A DNA stretch of 64,000 bases from Luscinia megarhynchos. Taxonomy: Eukaryota > Chordata > Aves > Passeriformes > Turdidae. The translations under genes and the position numbers were made by a program. The stretch lies in NCBI GenBank assembly GCA_034336665.1, contig CM067592.1, positions 29,113,819-29,177,818 on the forward strand, in the 5' to 3' direction. The stretch's first letter is position 1. Each line of letters begins with the position of its first letter. Below are positions 12,201-26,663 of the stretch, piece after piece. The notes below the pieces were generated by a model, which saw only the letters and a list, made by a program, of their open reading frames with translations, made no database searches and was not told where the DNA came from.

Positions 12201-15200
12201 CCCACTGCCTTTTTACTAACTCCCTGCAATACACATGCTAAACACAAGGGCTACACTTTTACTTCCATATACAGAATTACATAGAAAAGGGATTCATCTA
12301 AATCAGCATTATAACTTTTTAGAGCTTTAAACATGTCGTTGAAGTTGTCAGTAGCTTCTGAAGCTTCATGGATACAAGTATACCAGGAAGAATGATCAGG
12401 TTAATGTGAGTTCCTGGGAGAAGTTGCAGAGGAGCAGCAGGAGAGTTACTATGGTTGATAACATTCCCTAAACTTCTTGGCAAAATCATAGCATATGTTG
12501 GCTGATGCTTTTAAATTCTACTACGGTAAATTTATTATTGGCTCCTAGGATTAGAAATGACACAAAGACAGCCAGATAATATATCTTCCATGAAGAGTCA
12601 TCCTTCAGGAAAGCTCAAGAAATTCTTCTTCCCATTATAATGGATCACTTCACCAGCTTTGTGCATTTCGGTATATTCAACGCATATGATGACAATTTCT
12701 TTTTCACTTGAAAGCACATCTTAGAGAAACACCTTCTTCTGCAAAGATATTCAGAAGTCTACACTTCTTAGAAATTTCTTTTCATCCAACATTGTATCAG
12801 TGAAATGCTTTGCTTTAAGGTTAAATATGAATACTTGCAGGTCTGTACATTCACAATAATGACATATAAGATAAGGACATACAAGGACATAAAAAAACTG
12901 TAATCAGTTTTTGAAGATTGTCCTTGAAGCAAAAGGACCAAAACACAGACTTTGAAAACTGCAACTCTGCCTGAAAACCAGTGTTTTCAGCGGACTTGGA
13001 AGACCCTGAAAGATTGGAGATGGCTGTTAGGGATTCTTTTTTCCAAGGATGCATTATTCATACAATCTTCCAGGTGAAAGTACCAAACTGCACTAACCAA
13101 AATGAGCTCATACACAGATTAATACAAATCATTTTCAGGTGTAGGGTCTTAATGAATCCAACTAAGAGATTTACAATAGCAGTTTAGAATTATGATGGAT
13201 AAAATATGCTCCAATTTTATAAATAGTAAATAACATTAGCACTACTCTTTGTTATAAGTTTGATCCCAAGCGGCTTAAAGCTAAATCATCCATGGGTTAA
13301 AATAAAAAGGAAAGAAAAACAAAAATGCAGTCCTCTTGTTCAGTCACCTCCTGTTTTCATTCAAAACTGTGCCATCTCTTCTGGCTCTATGCTGTTTTGA
13401 TTTGATTCCAGTTACTCAATAGTTCCCCTGATTGTTTTCTTTTTATTCTTTTGTTGCCTATACTCTTCACATATATATACACACATATATTTTAGTCATT
13501 TTTCTGTTCTCAGTAAAATGCTAATCTCATCAATAAGAAGAACAAACTGTCTTTCATGCATCGTCTTCTCAAGTAAAAATTTGACACATTTTTGTCATAC
13601 TAAAACTGGGTAATTACTTCTTTCCCAGAATAAAAAAAGAAAAATTCTACCTTAGTTTGTCATTCTGTCTCAAAACAACTTTTTTGGTTCTACTACCACT
13701 TTTAGGACAAGGAGGATTAGACTGGCTCATGATACGCAAGATTTGGACAAAACATAGAGGTCTAAAATGACATGCTGGTATTATTATTTTTTCTGCACAA
13801 ATCCTGAATAATGCACCTTGAAATTTTTAAAGGTTTGCCTTTACACTGAGTTATTTCTCCATTCTGAAGTATTCAAGGTACATGTATTCAAATGAGAGTA
13901 CGATGGTGGAATTTGTACTGTTATAAAGACAATAAAAATAAATAATTGGAAAACTTTTCTGACATCTGCTCATACTGTACTGACTAGCAAACAGCACATC
14001 CTTCTGTTATTAAATCCACTTCCCTGATCACATAAGGTCTGATTTTGACATACATAATTTTTTAAGTGCTCTTGCATCTCTTTGTCCTTCCTTCCGATGG
14101 TATGACTTCTATCTTCCCTTTCATTTCTACTTTAGCCCTTAGGTCTTGGTTACACTTATTTCTTCCTCTTCTGCTAGACTTACATTCTTTTATATTCCCT
14201 CATACTTTCAAATGGTTTACAGTGTATTTGATTCTCTTCCCTAGACCAGAGAGTTAGAAAACTTTCCTTTTGTTGCTGGCCTTTGTCCACTGGTCAGAGT
14301 ATTACACTACTGCTTCCCTGTACATCAGCTTCCAAGCAGTTAATTTAATATTCTGCTAGGTCCCACAGTCCCTGCATTCAGTTAAATAAAGCATGCTTTC
14401 ACTAGCTCCTTAAATCTTCATCCCTAGTGTCTCCATCATAACTTAGCAGAGGTAGGCAGTCAAGCTTAATATTTCAGTTACATCTTCTGTGTCCAGAGAC
14501 ATTAACCACCCCTTGTAATTTCAACCCCTCAGTGTTTTGTCAAAATTTCTCTGGCTTTTACCATAGATTCCAAAAAGAAAGGAAAAAAAGTAAATTCAAT
14601 CCTGCATTTATATTATCCTACTATCATTTGTTGACCACCTTGAGACTGACTAGTAGACTTTTCGTTTAAATGACAATTAGCACCAAAAAGAGGGCTGACT
14701 GGGACCTGTGTGCCAAGGATGACCAAAGGCAAATATTCTGTGACACTTTCACTTGGTGTGTCTCCGTTCTCACCATGCGACATAATCCCCAAACAGAGAG
14801 TGCCTTGCAAGCAGTTAAAAAAAAAATAAAAACATCTCCATAAAAAAAAGTAACAAAAAAAATTTCACCTGTTTCTCCTCAAAGAAAAATCCTGTTTGCT
14901 GACAGATTCATAATAATCTATGTTTTATGTCTCAGTTACTAAAGAGTTGCAAAATGCAAGATTCTGCAATCCTGCTGTATTATATTTATTAACTTTATTC
15001 TATTATAGAGTAAAAATTAACAGGTTCTTGCAAGATTACTTCTGGTCTACATAACTGAGAATTCTCACAAAAATATTATGCAATATACAAAATCACAGTA
15101 GATCCCTGAGTAGGCTAATCAACAGTTTTAAGAACATATGGTCAAGTTAACATGGATAAGGAAAACTACTGATCTTGGAAGTACAGAAAAAATAATTAAA

Positions 15201-15535
15201 ACCAAGGAAAATCTAAGTGTAGCCAGTAGCTAAGTATCCTTAAAATTAGCTATAATATATTTAGGTTATCTTCTGTCTCACATAACAGACCATCTGACTT
15301 CTTGGCTTAGCATTTCTGCAGAGTGCTTTTGACCAAAGACTACGATTTAGTCTTCTCAGAAGGTCAGACACCTGAAGAAACTGCTCTTTGATTAGACAGA
15401 TAATACCTGAGGGCTTCAGATCCTTTCAGTTCCAATCTTTGATGCAACTTTCTGCACAGACCTCGGAGTCTGCAGCCCTCCTCCAGTGGGCAAAGTCAGG
15501 ATGCAGCTCTTCCTGGTACTCTGGTTCTCTGAACA
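9241..15535. other. AT-rich unique DNA, no gene seen
   Basis: I recognise no gene or interspersed repeat. Small microsatellites occur near 12017-12059. The open frames are short (under 75 codons) and unrecognised. Confidence 0.55.
12017..12059. repeat. ATAC then AT microsatellite
   Basis: Four ATAC-type units are followed by about 11 AT dinucleotides (12037-12059). It is an ordinary compound microsatellite. Confidence 0.9.
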
Positions 15536-16810
15536 AGGGAAGGGGGAAGGGGAAGAGGGAGGGGAAGGGGAAGGGGAAGGGGAAGGGGAAGGGGAAGGGG
15601 AAAGGGGGAAAGGGAAAAGGAAGGGGGAAAGGGAGGGGAAGGGGAAGGGGGAAGGGAAGGGGAAGGGGAAGGGAGAAGGGGGAAGGGGAAGGGGAAAGGA
15701 AAGGAAAGGGAAGGGAAGGGGAAGGGAAGGGGAAAGGGAAGAGGAAGGGGAAGGGGGAAGGGGGAAGAGGGGAAGGGAAGGGGAAGGGGAAGGGGAAGGG
15801 AAGGGAAGGGGAAGGGGAAGGGGGAAGGGGAAGAGGGGAAAGGGGGAAAGGAAGGGAAGTTCAGGGAAGGGAAGTTTCAGGGGAAGGGAAGTTTCAGGGA
15901 AGTTTCAGGGGAAGTTTCAGGGGAAGTTTCAGGGAAGTTTCAGGGGAAGTTTCAGGAAGTTTCAGGGAAGTTTCAGGGAAGTTTCAGGGAAGTTTCAGGG
16001 AAGTTCAGGGAAGGGAAGGGAAGGGGAAGGGAAGGGAAGGGAAGGGAAGGGAAGGGAAGGGAAAGGGAAGGGAAGGGAAGGGAAGGGAAGGGAGGGAAGG
16101 GAAGGGAAGGGAAGGGAAGGGGAAGAGGAAGTTTCAGGGAAGGGAAGTTTCAAGAGGGAAGTTTCAGGGAGGAAGTTTCAGGAAGTTTCAGGGGAAGTTT
16201 CAGGGAAGTTTCCAGGGAAGTTTCCAGGAAGTTTCAGGGAAGTTTCAGGGAAGTTCCAGGGAAGTTCAGGAAGTTCAGGAAGGTCAGGGGAAAGGAAAGG
16301 GAAGGGAAGGGGAAGGGAAGGGAAGGGAAGGGAAGGAAGGGAAGGGAAGGGAAGGGAAAGGGAAGGGAAGGGAAGAAGGGAAGGGAAGGGAAGGGAAGGG
16401 GAAGGGGAAGGGAAGGGAAGGGAAGGGAAGGAAGGGAAGGGAAAGGGAAGGGGAAGGGAAGGAAGAGGGAAGGGAAGGGAAGGGAAGGGAAAGGGAAGGG
16501 AAGGGAAGGAAAGGAAAGGGAAAGGGAAAGGAAAGGAAAAGGAAAAGGGAAAGGAAAGGAAAAGGAAAAGAGAAGGAAAAGGAAAAGGAAAAGGAAAAGG
16601 AAAGGAAAAAGGAAAGGGAAAAGAAGGAAAAGGAAAAGGAGAAAGGAAAAGGAAAAGGAAAAGAAGGAAAGGAAAGGAAAAGGGAAAGGAAAGGAAAGGA
16701 AAAGGAAAGGAAAAGGAAAAGGAAAGGAAAAGAGAAAAGGAAAAGGAAAGGAAAAGGAAAAGGAAAAGGAAAAGGAGGAAAAGGGAAAGGAAAGGAAAGG
16801 AAAGGAAAGG
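15536..16810 (+). repeat. Polypurine GGGAA/GGAAAA array with GTTTCAGGGAA blocks
   Basis: The plus strand is almost entirely purine for about 1.27 kb. Five zones can be read. 15538-15855 and 16011-16130 are GGGGAA/GGGAA repeats. 15856-16010 and 16131-16285 are blocks of an 11-bp unit (GTTTCAGGGAA, with GGGG, CC and short variants), about 13 units each. 16286-16520 is again GGGAA, grading into GGAAA/GGAAAA units up to 16810. Long open frames cross it in several frames on both strands only because the repeat lacks stop codons. They encode low-complexity Gly-Lys-Glu or Pro-Phe-Leu text and are not genes. Confidence 0.95.
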
Positions 16811-19800
16811 CCACATTTTTCAACATTTGAAATTCAAAAACTTCTAGGAATTTATATTTAAAATTTTAATATTTCAGTGAGAAACATAAAGTCCATGATA
16901 TAATTTTTCAATAATAATAAACATTTCTAAATTGTTGGGAAGAAAGCTGGTTCAGTGACAATTCGATACAAATACTAGACAAATATTATAATTGTTCATA
17001 ATTGTACACAAATAGTTTACTCTGGTACAAGTTATTTACCAAATTCTTTCAAGTTGCTACTTGTTCCTTAGTTTTTTTTATGGACCAAAATGTGATCAGT
17101 CTTTGTTGGACTCATATTAACTATGCTACCATACAGGTAATATAGAAATGCCATTTTAATTCAACAAGTTAAATGTTATCAAGTAAAACTATCCTTTCAG
17201 TTTTCCGTGGTAAACACAAATTATTTATAATAAAATGTGCTGGGTAGATTTCTAAATGACAAATCTCTTTAAAAAGCATTTATAGAAGGAGTGGCTTTAT
17301 GATGCTTGAGTTAATTTAACATGTTAATATTTTCAAGTGCTGGTTGCTTGCAAGACTGATTTTTAGATGTAAAAATAAATTTTACTGAGTGCAAGCACTT
17401 AAGTCATTCAGTTGCAATTACAATCAAATAGACATTTGAACATTCAGTTTTGGGTGAAGCACAGCAGAATTTCTCAACAGGATCAAAATCAGATTACATA
17501 TAAAATGAAGAGTGTATCCAAGTGGGATTTTTTACTATTTGAATTATTATTAGTATTCACTGAATTATTCTCCTTCTATAGATAAAATAGTAAAAACACC
17601 ACTAGAATTCTTGGAATCTAAATATCCAAAAATGAATGCATGCATACAACACATCCTCTGCAAAATTAATGCATGTGAATCATGTAGATGTATAAAAATA
17701 TTGTACATTAATCTTACAGTGTTCAGTCTCATTTTATAATACAAGGCTCTAAGGAATAGATTTATCATGAATGGTCTGTTACTTTGGAACAATAGTTGAC
17801 TTAATATTTTCAGATCCTAACCTGGAAACAAAACAAAGCTGCTATTTTTTTTTTCCTACATGAAACTCTAAGTTGTATTATATAATATGTTACATGATAA
17901 GGAATTTTACAAACTATTGCATGATAAGAAATTTTACATAGTGCAACACATAGAAAGAGCTTGCAGTTGCCTGAATCCCTGACTTTGGTCTTGTTATTTG
18001 TTAAAGGAAACACACTTTAAAAAAAAGTGATTTATAATCAAAACACTTTTTCATTTCACAGCAGAGGATTGCTCTTTTGTTTAAATAAATCTTAGTGAAC
18101 CATTATTAAAGCACCGTGCACAGGCTACCTTGTCTTTATGGTGTAGAATTCTGTTCAAAACATATGCAGACAACTAGTCTAAACTTTAGAATTAAATAAG
18201 ATGTTTTTGCAAGAAATAGAACTGTTATTTTCACATAGCAAATGTGCCATAAAGTGCAAAATGTAAGTTAACTGAGTTACAATAGCATCCCTGAAAACAT
18301 TAAAAATATAAACCCATAAGCAATATAAACATAATCTAATGTGCAATTAATTAACCACAGCAAACCAATCAATAAATTTGTCTTTTTCTAGTGCACTTAC
18401 ACGATTTTGGAATTAACTTACAAAATTATTTCTCTTCACTTTATTAAATGGAGCATTTACTAGGCCGCGGATCTGATATGGTAAGTCTAAGTAAGGTTTG
18501 ATGATGACAAAGAATTAAGAACAGAGAACCATGTGCCAATTTTTGGATTATTGTATTTGAACACAAATAGTATCTTCATTTAATATAGCATTTTGAAATT
18601 ATTTCAGTGAAACAGATCTTTTGCTGAAACACTTAAATTATTTCATCTTTGTCATGACATTCATTTGACGAAAAACCAATTTTTGATGAAAACTTTCCGC
18701 ATTGCTGTGGTGTTTATCTAACACTGGGAAACCTTTAGCCAATGGTAATATTCTACTGCATTGAAATTTATCAAAGAATAAAAATGTTCTATTAAATTTT
18801 ATGATAGATTTTCTGTCATCCTGGGTGCAGGATTTTGCATATGGAGCTTGTTTCTTAAGAACCCTACTTACCACTTTTCCTGATGGCACAATTTCATTGT
18901 TACATGCTGGCTACACCTTTCATTTACCTATCAGCTACTCATGGATAGGATGCTCATTATGCTTTTGTCAGATTCTCTGATCACTAACAAATTGGAAAAA
19001 AAAAGAAATAGTCTCTAGAGGCAAGTGATAAAGAGAAAGAAACATTATTTCAAATAGTGACGAGGAAAAGGAAAGGGAAAAGGGAAGAAGTTTTTGCTGA
19101 TTTACTCTTACTGTCACTGCCGTAGTACATGCTTTCACTAGAGAAAAAAAATTATGAAAATGATTACTCAATTTTAATCAGGTTATTCAAAGAAAACAGC
19201 TGCAACTATAAATTGCCATTTAGCCTGAAAATCAGATACTGAATTTCCTATAAAGTTTGTTGCTGGAGGGTCAGATATGAAGAAGCCTTTCCCCATTTTT
19301 CTGCAACTTGAAATAAAGAATCAAGATATGCTTATATCTCTAACCAGTTAAAGTACTTAAAATGCATAATATTTTATGTTCTGTTCTGCACAGAAAATTT
19401 GAGCAAGGAGTGGAAAAAGCTTAGCAGCATCTGCACTCTTAGTATAACCACAGACCCTGGTAGTCCTCAAGCCTCTTTGGAAATCTGAATAATTTAACCA
19501 GTATCGCAGTGAGTTCATGCACTTGCAAAACACACTTCTAAAACTGACGTGCTAATGGTTACATAATTCACATTTCTGATTTTTTCCCTTCTAGACAGAA
19601 GTAGGGGGTAAGAAGCACACGCTGACTTTGGCCCTGAATGTCCCAAAACTACAATTTGGAAGAAGGACATGACTACCCAGGTTTATCTGCAGTAGTTCAG
19701 CTTCCCTTCACCATGAGGTAGCACAATGAACTCACAAGTTTTCTCTTCTTACCATCACTTCTTTCTCTCTCCCATTTGGCATTAGAGAGAATTTATGTAT

Positions 19801-22800
19801 CTGATTATAGCAACTAAATTCACGATGGTTCTTAACACCAGAATTGGTAGCATATAGCTAATAGATCATTAGTAACCACTGAAACTGTTCAGAAAAGATG
19901 TTATTAATTCTCTAATACCATGTCAGCAATGAAAGTGCTGTAAAATATAAATAATCAGATCTTTGGAAATTAAATCTTGTTCATACATTTTTGAATGTTC
20001 TGGGGTCCTGACATGTACCCATTTTTTGGGGTCTGACATTTGAATTTATTAATTTTCAACATATTGAAGATAGCATAATGTCCACAACAGAAAAAGCAAA
20101 GGAGATAAAAGTATAGTGAGGTGTTTTAATTAATGTTAGGCTAACCTTGGAAAAAGTAAGAAATGTTAGTTTTCTCTGTGAGCCACAAAGAGACTGAATT
20201 TAGTCTCCAGACACAAAGGCAAGCAAATATGATCTGCTTCTTATGGTCAGGGAAATTTATAAAAAAAACGGGCCTTCTTCCTTCAGCATTTGTGAAACAT
20301 GAGCTAATACTTAATTTCACTGACTTTTATAGTAATAAAACTCCTGATCCTAAATCCATAAAAATCAATAGTGGAATTGATTCAGGCACTACCTCTGAGC
20401 TTACATCATTGAAAAAGTTTTATCAGTGGCCACTTTCTCACCTAAGTTGTTGTTCTAAATTGTAAGACAGAAAACCACTGAGTAACCATGTGATAGGCTA
20501 CCAATAACATTACTTTAAGACAGCTGGAATTGGCTCACACTTAACCTAGCTGTTCTGCTTGTATACTTAATTTTAGGGTGGCAATGCTATTTTCTTTGGG
20601 TGCATGCTGAGAACCTTTGACTGGATGGGGCTATTGAGTCTTCATGAGAATGCTGTTTTTTACCTAATGTAGTAGCAGTTTTCATTCTCTGTTCATTGCA
20701 CTGTGGTGGCGTCAGGCCACTCTTGTTTTACACAATGTAAGCCAAAGTGATGTTAGTTAACAGCAAGGGAAAATTACAGTGGAATAGGAATACTCTGGTG
20801 ACTTCATTGGTCAAAAATTGCTCAGTAACAGGTCCACTGCTAGGCAGTACCAGATCCTTTCATCCCACTGCTGTTTAAATATACTCATCACAGGGTTCAG
20901 TTCCATGCTGCCAGAGTAATAAATAGCTGTTATTCAAGAGACATTTTGAACTCATTTATCAAGGCACTTCTTGATATCTGTTTTTCAGACCCATTCACAT
21001 TCTTTGTGTCTACTGCTGCATATGAGATCTTACATGTACAGCTGCAGAATCACCATCTAAAACTCAGGAGCTAGGCACTGTTTTATTAATTATTACTTTT
21101 TTATTTCTTAACAGTTTCTTTCTCAGCTTTCCTGTAAATAATTTCTAAGACATTGAATAGAAGGGTAAAATCTAAGTTTCCTTTTAATCTGCAATAAAAC
21201 TGCTACTAGTCACTAGCAACTTTAATCTATGATATCCTATGCTATGTACAATTAGAGTTAATCTTCAAGCATTTAAACCATTAAAAACTGCTCAATCTGT
21301 ATATTCAAAACCAGCTATTAATTTATAAAGATATTTACCAGCAGGAAAATGGTTGTAATCCCAACAGGAATCCTTCAGATAGGAAAACTGGAAAAATTAG
21401 CAAACTACCTCATCATTACAGAAGATCTTATTTCTGAGGAAAAGGAGAGAATATGAAAGCTTAAATGAAATTTGGCTGTTACCATGGCCTGGAAGGAATT
21501 TGAGCAAAGTTAGGTCAAGAACACAGAGTGTAACCATGGCTATCAGCTTCTTATACACAGAGGCAGATTCAAAATTATTTGGTTAAACGAGATGCTAAAT
21601 TTACTTTACTTTCTGGGCATTCTTAGAAGTGTTATTTTTTAGATAAGCCTAGGTATTGCATAGGAAATTGGCACTGGGCCTTATGTGCTCTGTAAGACAA
21701 AGAACAAGGAACTTTGATAGTTCAAAGGTTAAAAATATTCTATATGGAATGTACAAAATCTAAAGAAAAGTAGAGGAGTATAGTAGATCTTAGTGAAGAA
21801 GGACATTTATACTCTGGCTTTATGAAGAGGTATCAAATTCTTATGACCACAAAAAAGGAAGAAGAAAAGTAGATTAATTAATATTTCTGTATGCAAAAAA
21901 TAAAACTCCAGAAATTTTTTTCTCTGAGAACAACTTTTTCTCATTAGGAATAAATTACTTCAATCATTCAAACAACACAGCTATAGCCACAACAAGGAGC
22001 AAGGAAGCTTTTTTTTTTTTTACATGTTTGTTTCTTTTGACCTATTTTAGCATTAAAACACAAGTTCTTTCTGTTCCTCTTATTGCAACTGACTATGCAT
22101 GGCAAGACTAAGAAGCACTCCAGCCTGTGGCAGTTTATCTATAACCCCCAAAATGATAAATTTAAATGACAGTCACAGTACCCTTTCCAGAATATAAAAC
22201 ATAAGGTTCATATTCAATTTCAAAATTCTAAACGTTAAACTGTGAACAACTTGGTTTTGTTTCTAAATTCATCACACAATGGAAAAAAATGAAGATACAA
22301 TGACAGTACATAATCTCTTCTGAATGGGAATCAGCCTCATCTCAATAACTACCAAGTGGGACTTGGTCAGAATGACTTTTTCACTAGCACAACTCCCTCA
22401 ATAACATCACAAATAGCAGATAGATGGTCAGTACCAACAGTAAGGGATGTACTTTGGGGTTTTTTTGTGAGACAAGTTGCATGATTCCACAAAAATACAG
22501 TTATTAGTGTGTGGAAATATTCTCACTCCTGCAGTTTCTGACCGGAAAAAGTACAAATACTTTTCTAAATAATTACAGAAAATAACAAATTAAATTTAGA
22601 AGTGCAAGCCTGCTCTTGCTAGCTGGTCCAATGTATGAATTAACAAAGTCTCTATTTTAAGCAGGCCACTCAGTAAGAACTAAATTTTAAAAAAACCCCA
22701 AGCCTTAGCTGGTGTTTCATTCCAATTTCTTCGGACAGTAATTCTGCTTACTTCTGTTTATCACACAATAATATCCAGAATGTAACACTTAAAAATATGA

Positions 22801-25800
22801 ATAAAGAGTAGGTAAGCCATGAATTTAATTGCATGGGAGGCAGGCACACTGAACTGGATTTGTTCAAATCAGCAGAGTCATAATTCCAGGCCAATGCTGG
22901 CTTAATATCAGACCTTAAAAAAGTCTGCTCATAACATTTAGTTAGGGGAATAATTTCAAGTATCTAAATGAAGAATGAAAGCTCCTTTGGAAACCACTGT
23001 TGAAGTATACATTGCAGTACCGTTGGTTATGCAATAGTTGTCTGCTTCTGGTATATAATGTGAATAATTTGGTTTGTTAATTTTTTCTTTGCTTTTAGAA
23101 GTTATTAAAAAGTGCATCTCAGAACAAAGACTAAAATTATAGCCATTATGTATCATTGACCTCCAGGTCATAAAATATGCAAATATGTTTATATATATGT
23201 CACATATTTACATTTAGTATATATATACATGTATACATATATAACAAATTTCTTACATGCACATACACAGACATAATATATGTAATATTTTATACAACAT
23301 TTTCAAACTTAGAAAATAAACTGGTAATGTGTAATTTATAAATATAAGCATTCATTATTTTCCTAATTCAGCCTTTTTTCACCACTGCAAACAAATAGCA
23401 TTGACCCTTAAGCCCAGATATTATAGGACATTTTAATTCAGAGGAATTTTTTTTTTATTTTTTAAAAACATTTTAGTATTATTTGGGTGACACCTGTTCT
23501 CTGATTTTGTTGGTGTGATGCTGCTTAGAATCAGTTAAAAACTACCCCACAGAAGTTGTCATCATCCTTCTCCTTTATAACCTGAAATATTTGCACTGCT
23601 GTATACCTGCTGCTTTTCAGGCATCACATCAGAAATTTATTTCACATCATGCTTTATCTACACACCTCCACACCACCTAATTTGTCTGAATGAGACCTTG
23701 AAGGTACCATACCAAGAATTAAGGTTCTGTAAAGATACACATATTTAATAAATCTGAAAATTATTAATCACTGTGAATTAATAGACCCATTGACCTATCA
23801 GAGAAATCTGGGACTGTGTTCATAAGTAAGGCGAGTTCCTAAGTAGCTTTAGCTTTGCAGAGCAGCACTTAGCCCACTCATGCATAGTCTGTGTATAGAA
23901 GTTTAAGCAGAAAGGTGTGTTAACTTGCAAGATAAAATTTAATTTTAATTTTTCTATTTGTGTTTTAAGATCTTTAGTGTAGTAGGACAGAGATATCTAA
24001 AGTAAGATGCTTATACAACTAATTTTCTTTTGATTTTATAGTTTGGCTAGTTCTCAACAATAATACAATACAGATATTCACTGCATAATTCAAAGATATT
24101 ACACTGTGTTCCATCATGCATGGTAAATTAAAATATTCCATTAACTAAACAAATTTCTGGTGTCATAAATCAAAGCACACTAAGTAAATCACAGTAAGTG
24201 AAAACAGAATTGCAATTACATCATATTGATTAAAGAGAAACTAGAAATAGTAAGATTTATCATATTTAATTGGCAGAGATGATTATAAAACACAAAGTTT
24301 TGAGATTTGGACTTTTCTGATCTTTATATCCTTTTTCTGAATTGCATGTATAGTGTTTTTTCACTTCATGGCATTATCAACCCAAAGGAAGACATTTTTA
24401 AATTTTAAAGTTTGCAAACTTTTAAAAAATCAAGTTATTGTACAGTGTTGAAAACATGTATTAGTATAATAGAATCATATTCAGGTAATGGTAGTAAAGA
24501 ATGTCAGTTAAAAGAAGTGATATTTACATGGAGTATGTTCTGTGTATACTCCAGTCCTACTTTGTGTTCTATAAAACCAAGCAAAGTAGGAAGCTTTTAC
24601 TCAGCAGAGCAGCATGATGACTTACAGAACCATTTAGGTTGTTGTATTGGTGCATCTCTGGAGAGTACATTAATAATAGAGTGCACCTAAATCAACCAAT
24701 CAAATGGAACATTGTAGTTGGACCATACAACAATATTTGTATTCATCAACATATTTTAATGCAATTTACATATGGCTATTTAAATGTGCAAATGGGGTAA
24801 ACAAACGTGCAAAAGAGGTCTTGGTCTCATCACTTTGTTCTGGGCACATATCTTCTTACACAGGTGTGATAAATACTGGAGGATTGTAGTATATCTGTTG
24901 TAATGCAAAAATCTGACTTATGACATGTTGACTTATTAAATAACAACATCCATTACTTTTGTTCTCAAAATTGTTGCTAAAATGAACAGATGGGAAATCT
25001 GTTTGGTGGGTTGGTTTCAGTAAGTCTCAGGAGTCATGTTTTAAAATTTTGGTTTGAAGTGTTGAGAAACGTTACTTGTTAGGTTTATGAGCTGTTCAGT
25101 TGAAATCTACTTCAGGTAAGGAGTTTGTCATAGCCTTTTTTTGCTAGATATTTATAAGCTCCTGCAAGCTTTTATGACATTAGCCTTAGCCATGTGTTTT
25201 TTCAATGGTGTGTGTTTCAAAATCTTCCTGAGAGTTTCAGGCCTGATTTTCCTCATTACTTTCTGTATTTCCCTCATATTCTCTTTGTCTCTCCTATGTA
25301 CCTGGCCAGCACAGCTGGAAAATGTCCAGTATTTCTTTGGTAAAAGCTGTTTTGACTAGTTTAGAATTGTCCTACACCTTATTATTAAAATTAAGCTATT
25401 CATTTCAACACTCCAGCCTTATTGAATATTATATTTAGTCAACACAATCTTGCCATACTTTAGAACAGGATTAAGGGAAGCAACTTTGTTTTCACTACAT
25501 AACTGCTGACATTTATTTAATAGATTTAAATATAATTAGGATTAAAACCTGAAATTTGGTGCCTTTCAGTAGCTCCCCTCTGTGAAAAATCTGTCAACAT
25601 CTGTGAATTATAAGACTGAATATTCTGTTTGCAAATATCATTGAAAATCTTTCATGACTGCACAGCAGAAGTCTTAACAAAAAAAAAATCTACCCTGAAT
25701 ACACCTTGCTAATCTCAAGATTCAGTGTATAGCCACCATATCTGCTAGATGACTAAGCATTCTTTTCTGTAAGTCAGTAATTAGGTGAACTTCTCTTCCA

Positions 25801-26074
25801 AGTAATAATTTTGCCAGCCAGGAGCAACTGACACATCAGGTGCAGGAATGCAGACATGAAAATCACTCTCCCAAGAAATTCCCAAAGGCTTTTGTCTGGC
25901 TTAGAGCCATAGGAGGAAACAGAGAAAGCCACCTGGCTGGAATACAGAGGGTAATGAGCCAGACTTGTCACTCCTTGCCAAGAGGAGTTGGGACACTATG
26001 ACTGAAGGAATAAGAGGGTGTATTTTATGAAGAAAAGCTGAAACATCGGAGCAAGTGTCTGTCTTACTCCACAA
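16811..26074. other. AT-rich unique DNA, no gene seen
   Basis: This is about 9 kb without recognisable genes or clear interspersed repeats. A purine tract lies at 19061-19090, and an AT-rich TATATA/ACATAT stretch at about 23185-23290. Open frames reach 100 codons at most (20163-20465, plus strand) and match nothing I know. Confidence 0.55.
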
Positions 26075-26135
26075 ATTCACAGAAATACAGAATAACTGAA
26101 GCCAGAAGGCACATCTAGAAATCATCCAATTACTT
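26075..26135 (-). mobile_element. Possible CR1 3' terminus remnant, antisense
   Basis: The text around 26078-26130 (cacagaaatacagaataact, then gaaggcacatctagaaatcatcc) resembles the reverse complement of a CR1 3' end. It is short and diverged and the flanking sequence does not clearly continue the element, so this is tentative. Confidence 0.4.
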
Positions 26136-26663
26136 TGGAACAGTGTGTGATGGATGCACTCCTCCTGTTTGAGATAAGTGAACTTTGATCCAGACAGACG
26201 TTCAGCAGGTGGGCCTAACTGAAGTTAATCCTGTTGACTGCAGCTATCCATGAGACAGCACCAAGCCCCCCAAATGGCTTGGCTGCATACTAGACTGATA
26301 AGCATCCAAACGTTCATGAAAAAAAGAAAAAAAATCTGACAGAAAACCAACCACTTTATGCTGTAATTACCTGCAGGCAACCAGGGTCCATTGAGTTCTC
26401 CCTCCGTAGCAGGTGTCTGAGTGGCAGTGATCTCAGCTGCTGGCAGATCCCTTGCCTGGCACTGGATATCACTGGGTTGGTGAAATGTTAGGCATATATG
26501 TAACGTTTAAGATATGCATTATAAGCTTACATGATAATACTTGTATCCTATATTCATTTAATTTTATCAAGTGGTATTGTGTAGCAAATAGTATTGATTG
26601 CCAATCTGTAATTATTATAATTTTATATACCTAAATGCTCCTACTGAGTAGGAATCAATAAAC

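Noticed and set aside
15388..16847. Open frames of 453-480 codons (plus) and about 180-212 codons (minus) rich in Gly/Lys/Glu or Pro/Phe/Leu
   Set aside because: They are stop-free translations of GGGAA/GGAAAA repeats in several frames at once, with no domain.
25141..25359. Short hydrophobic open frame resembling a membrane segment
   Set aside because: AT-rich T-runs give hydrophobic text by chance, and nothing supports a gene.
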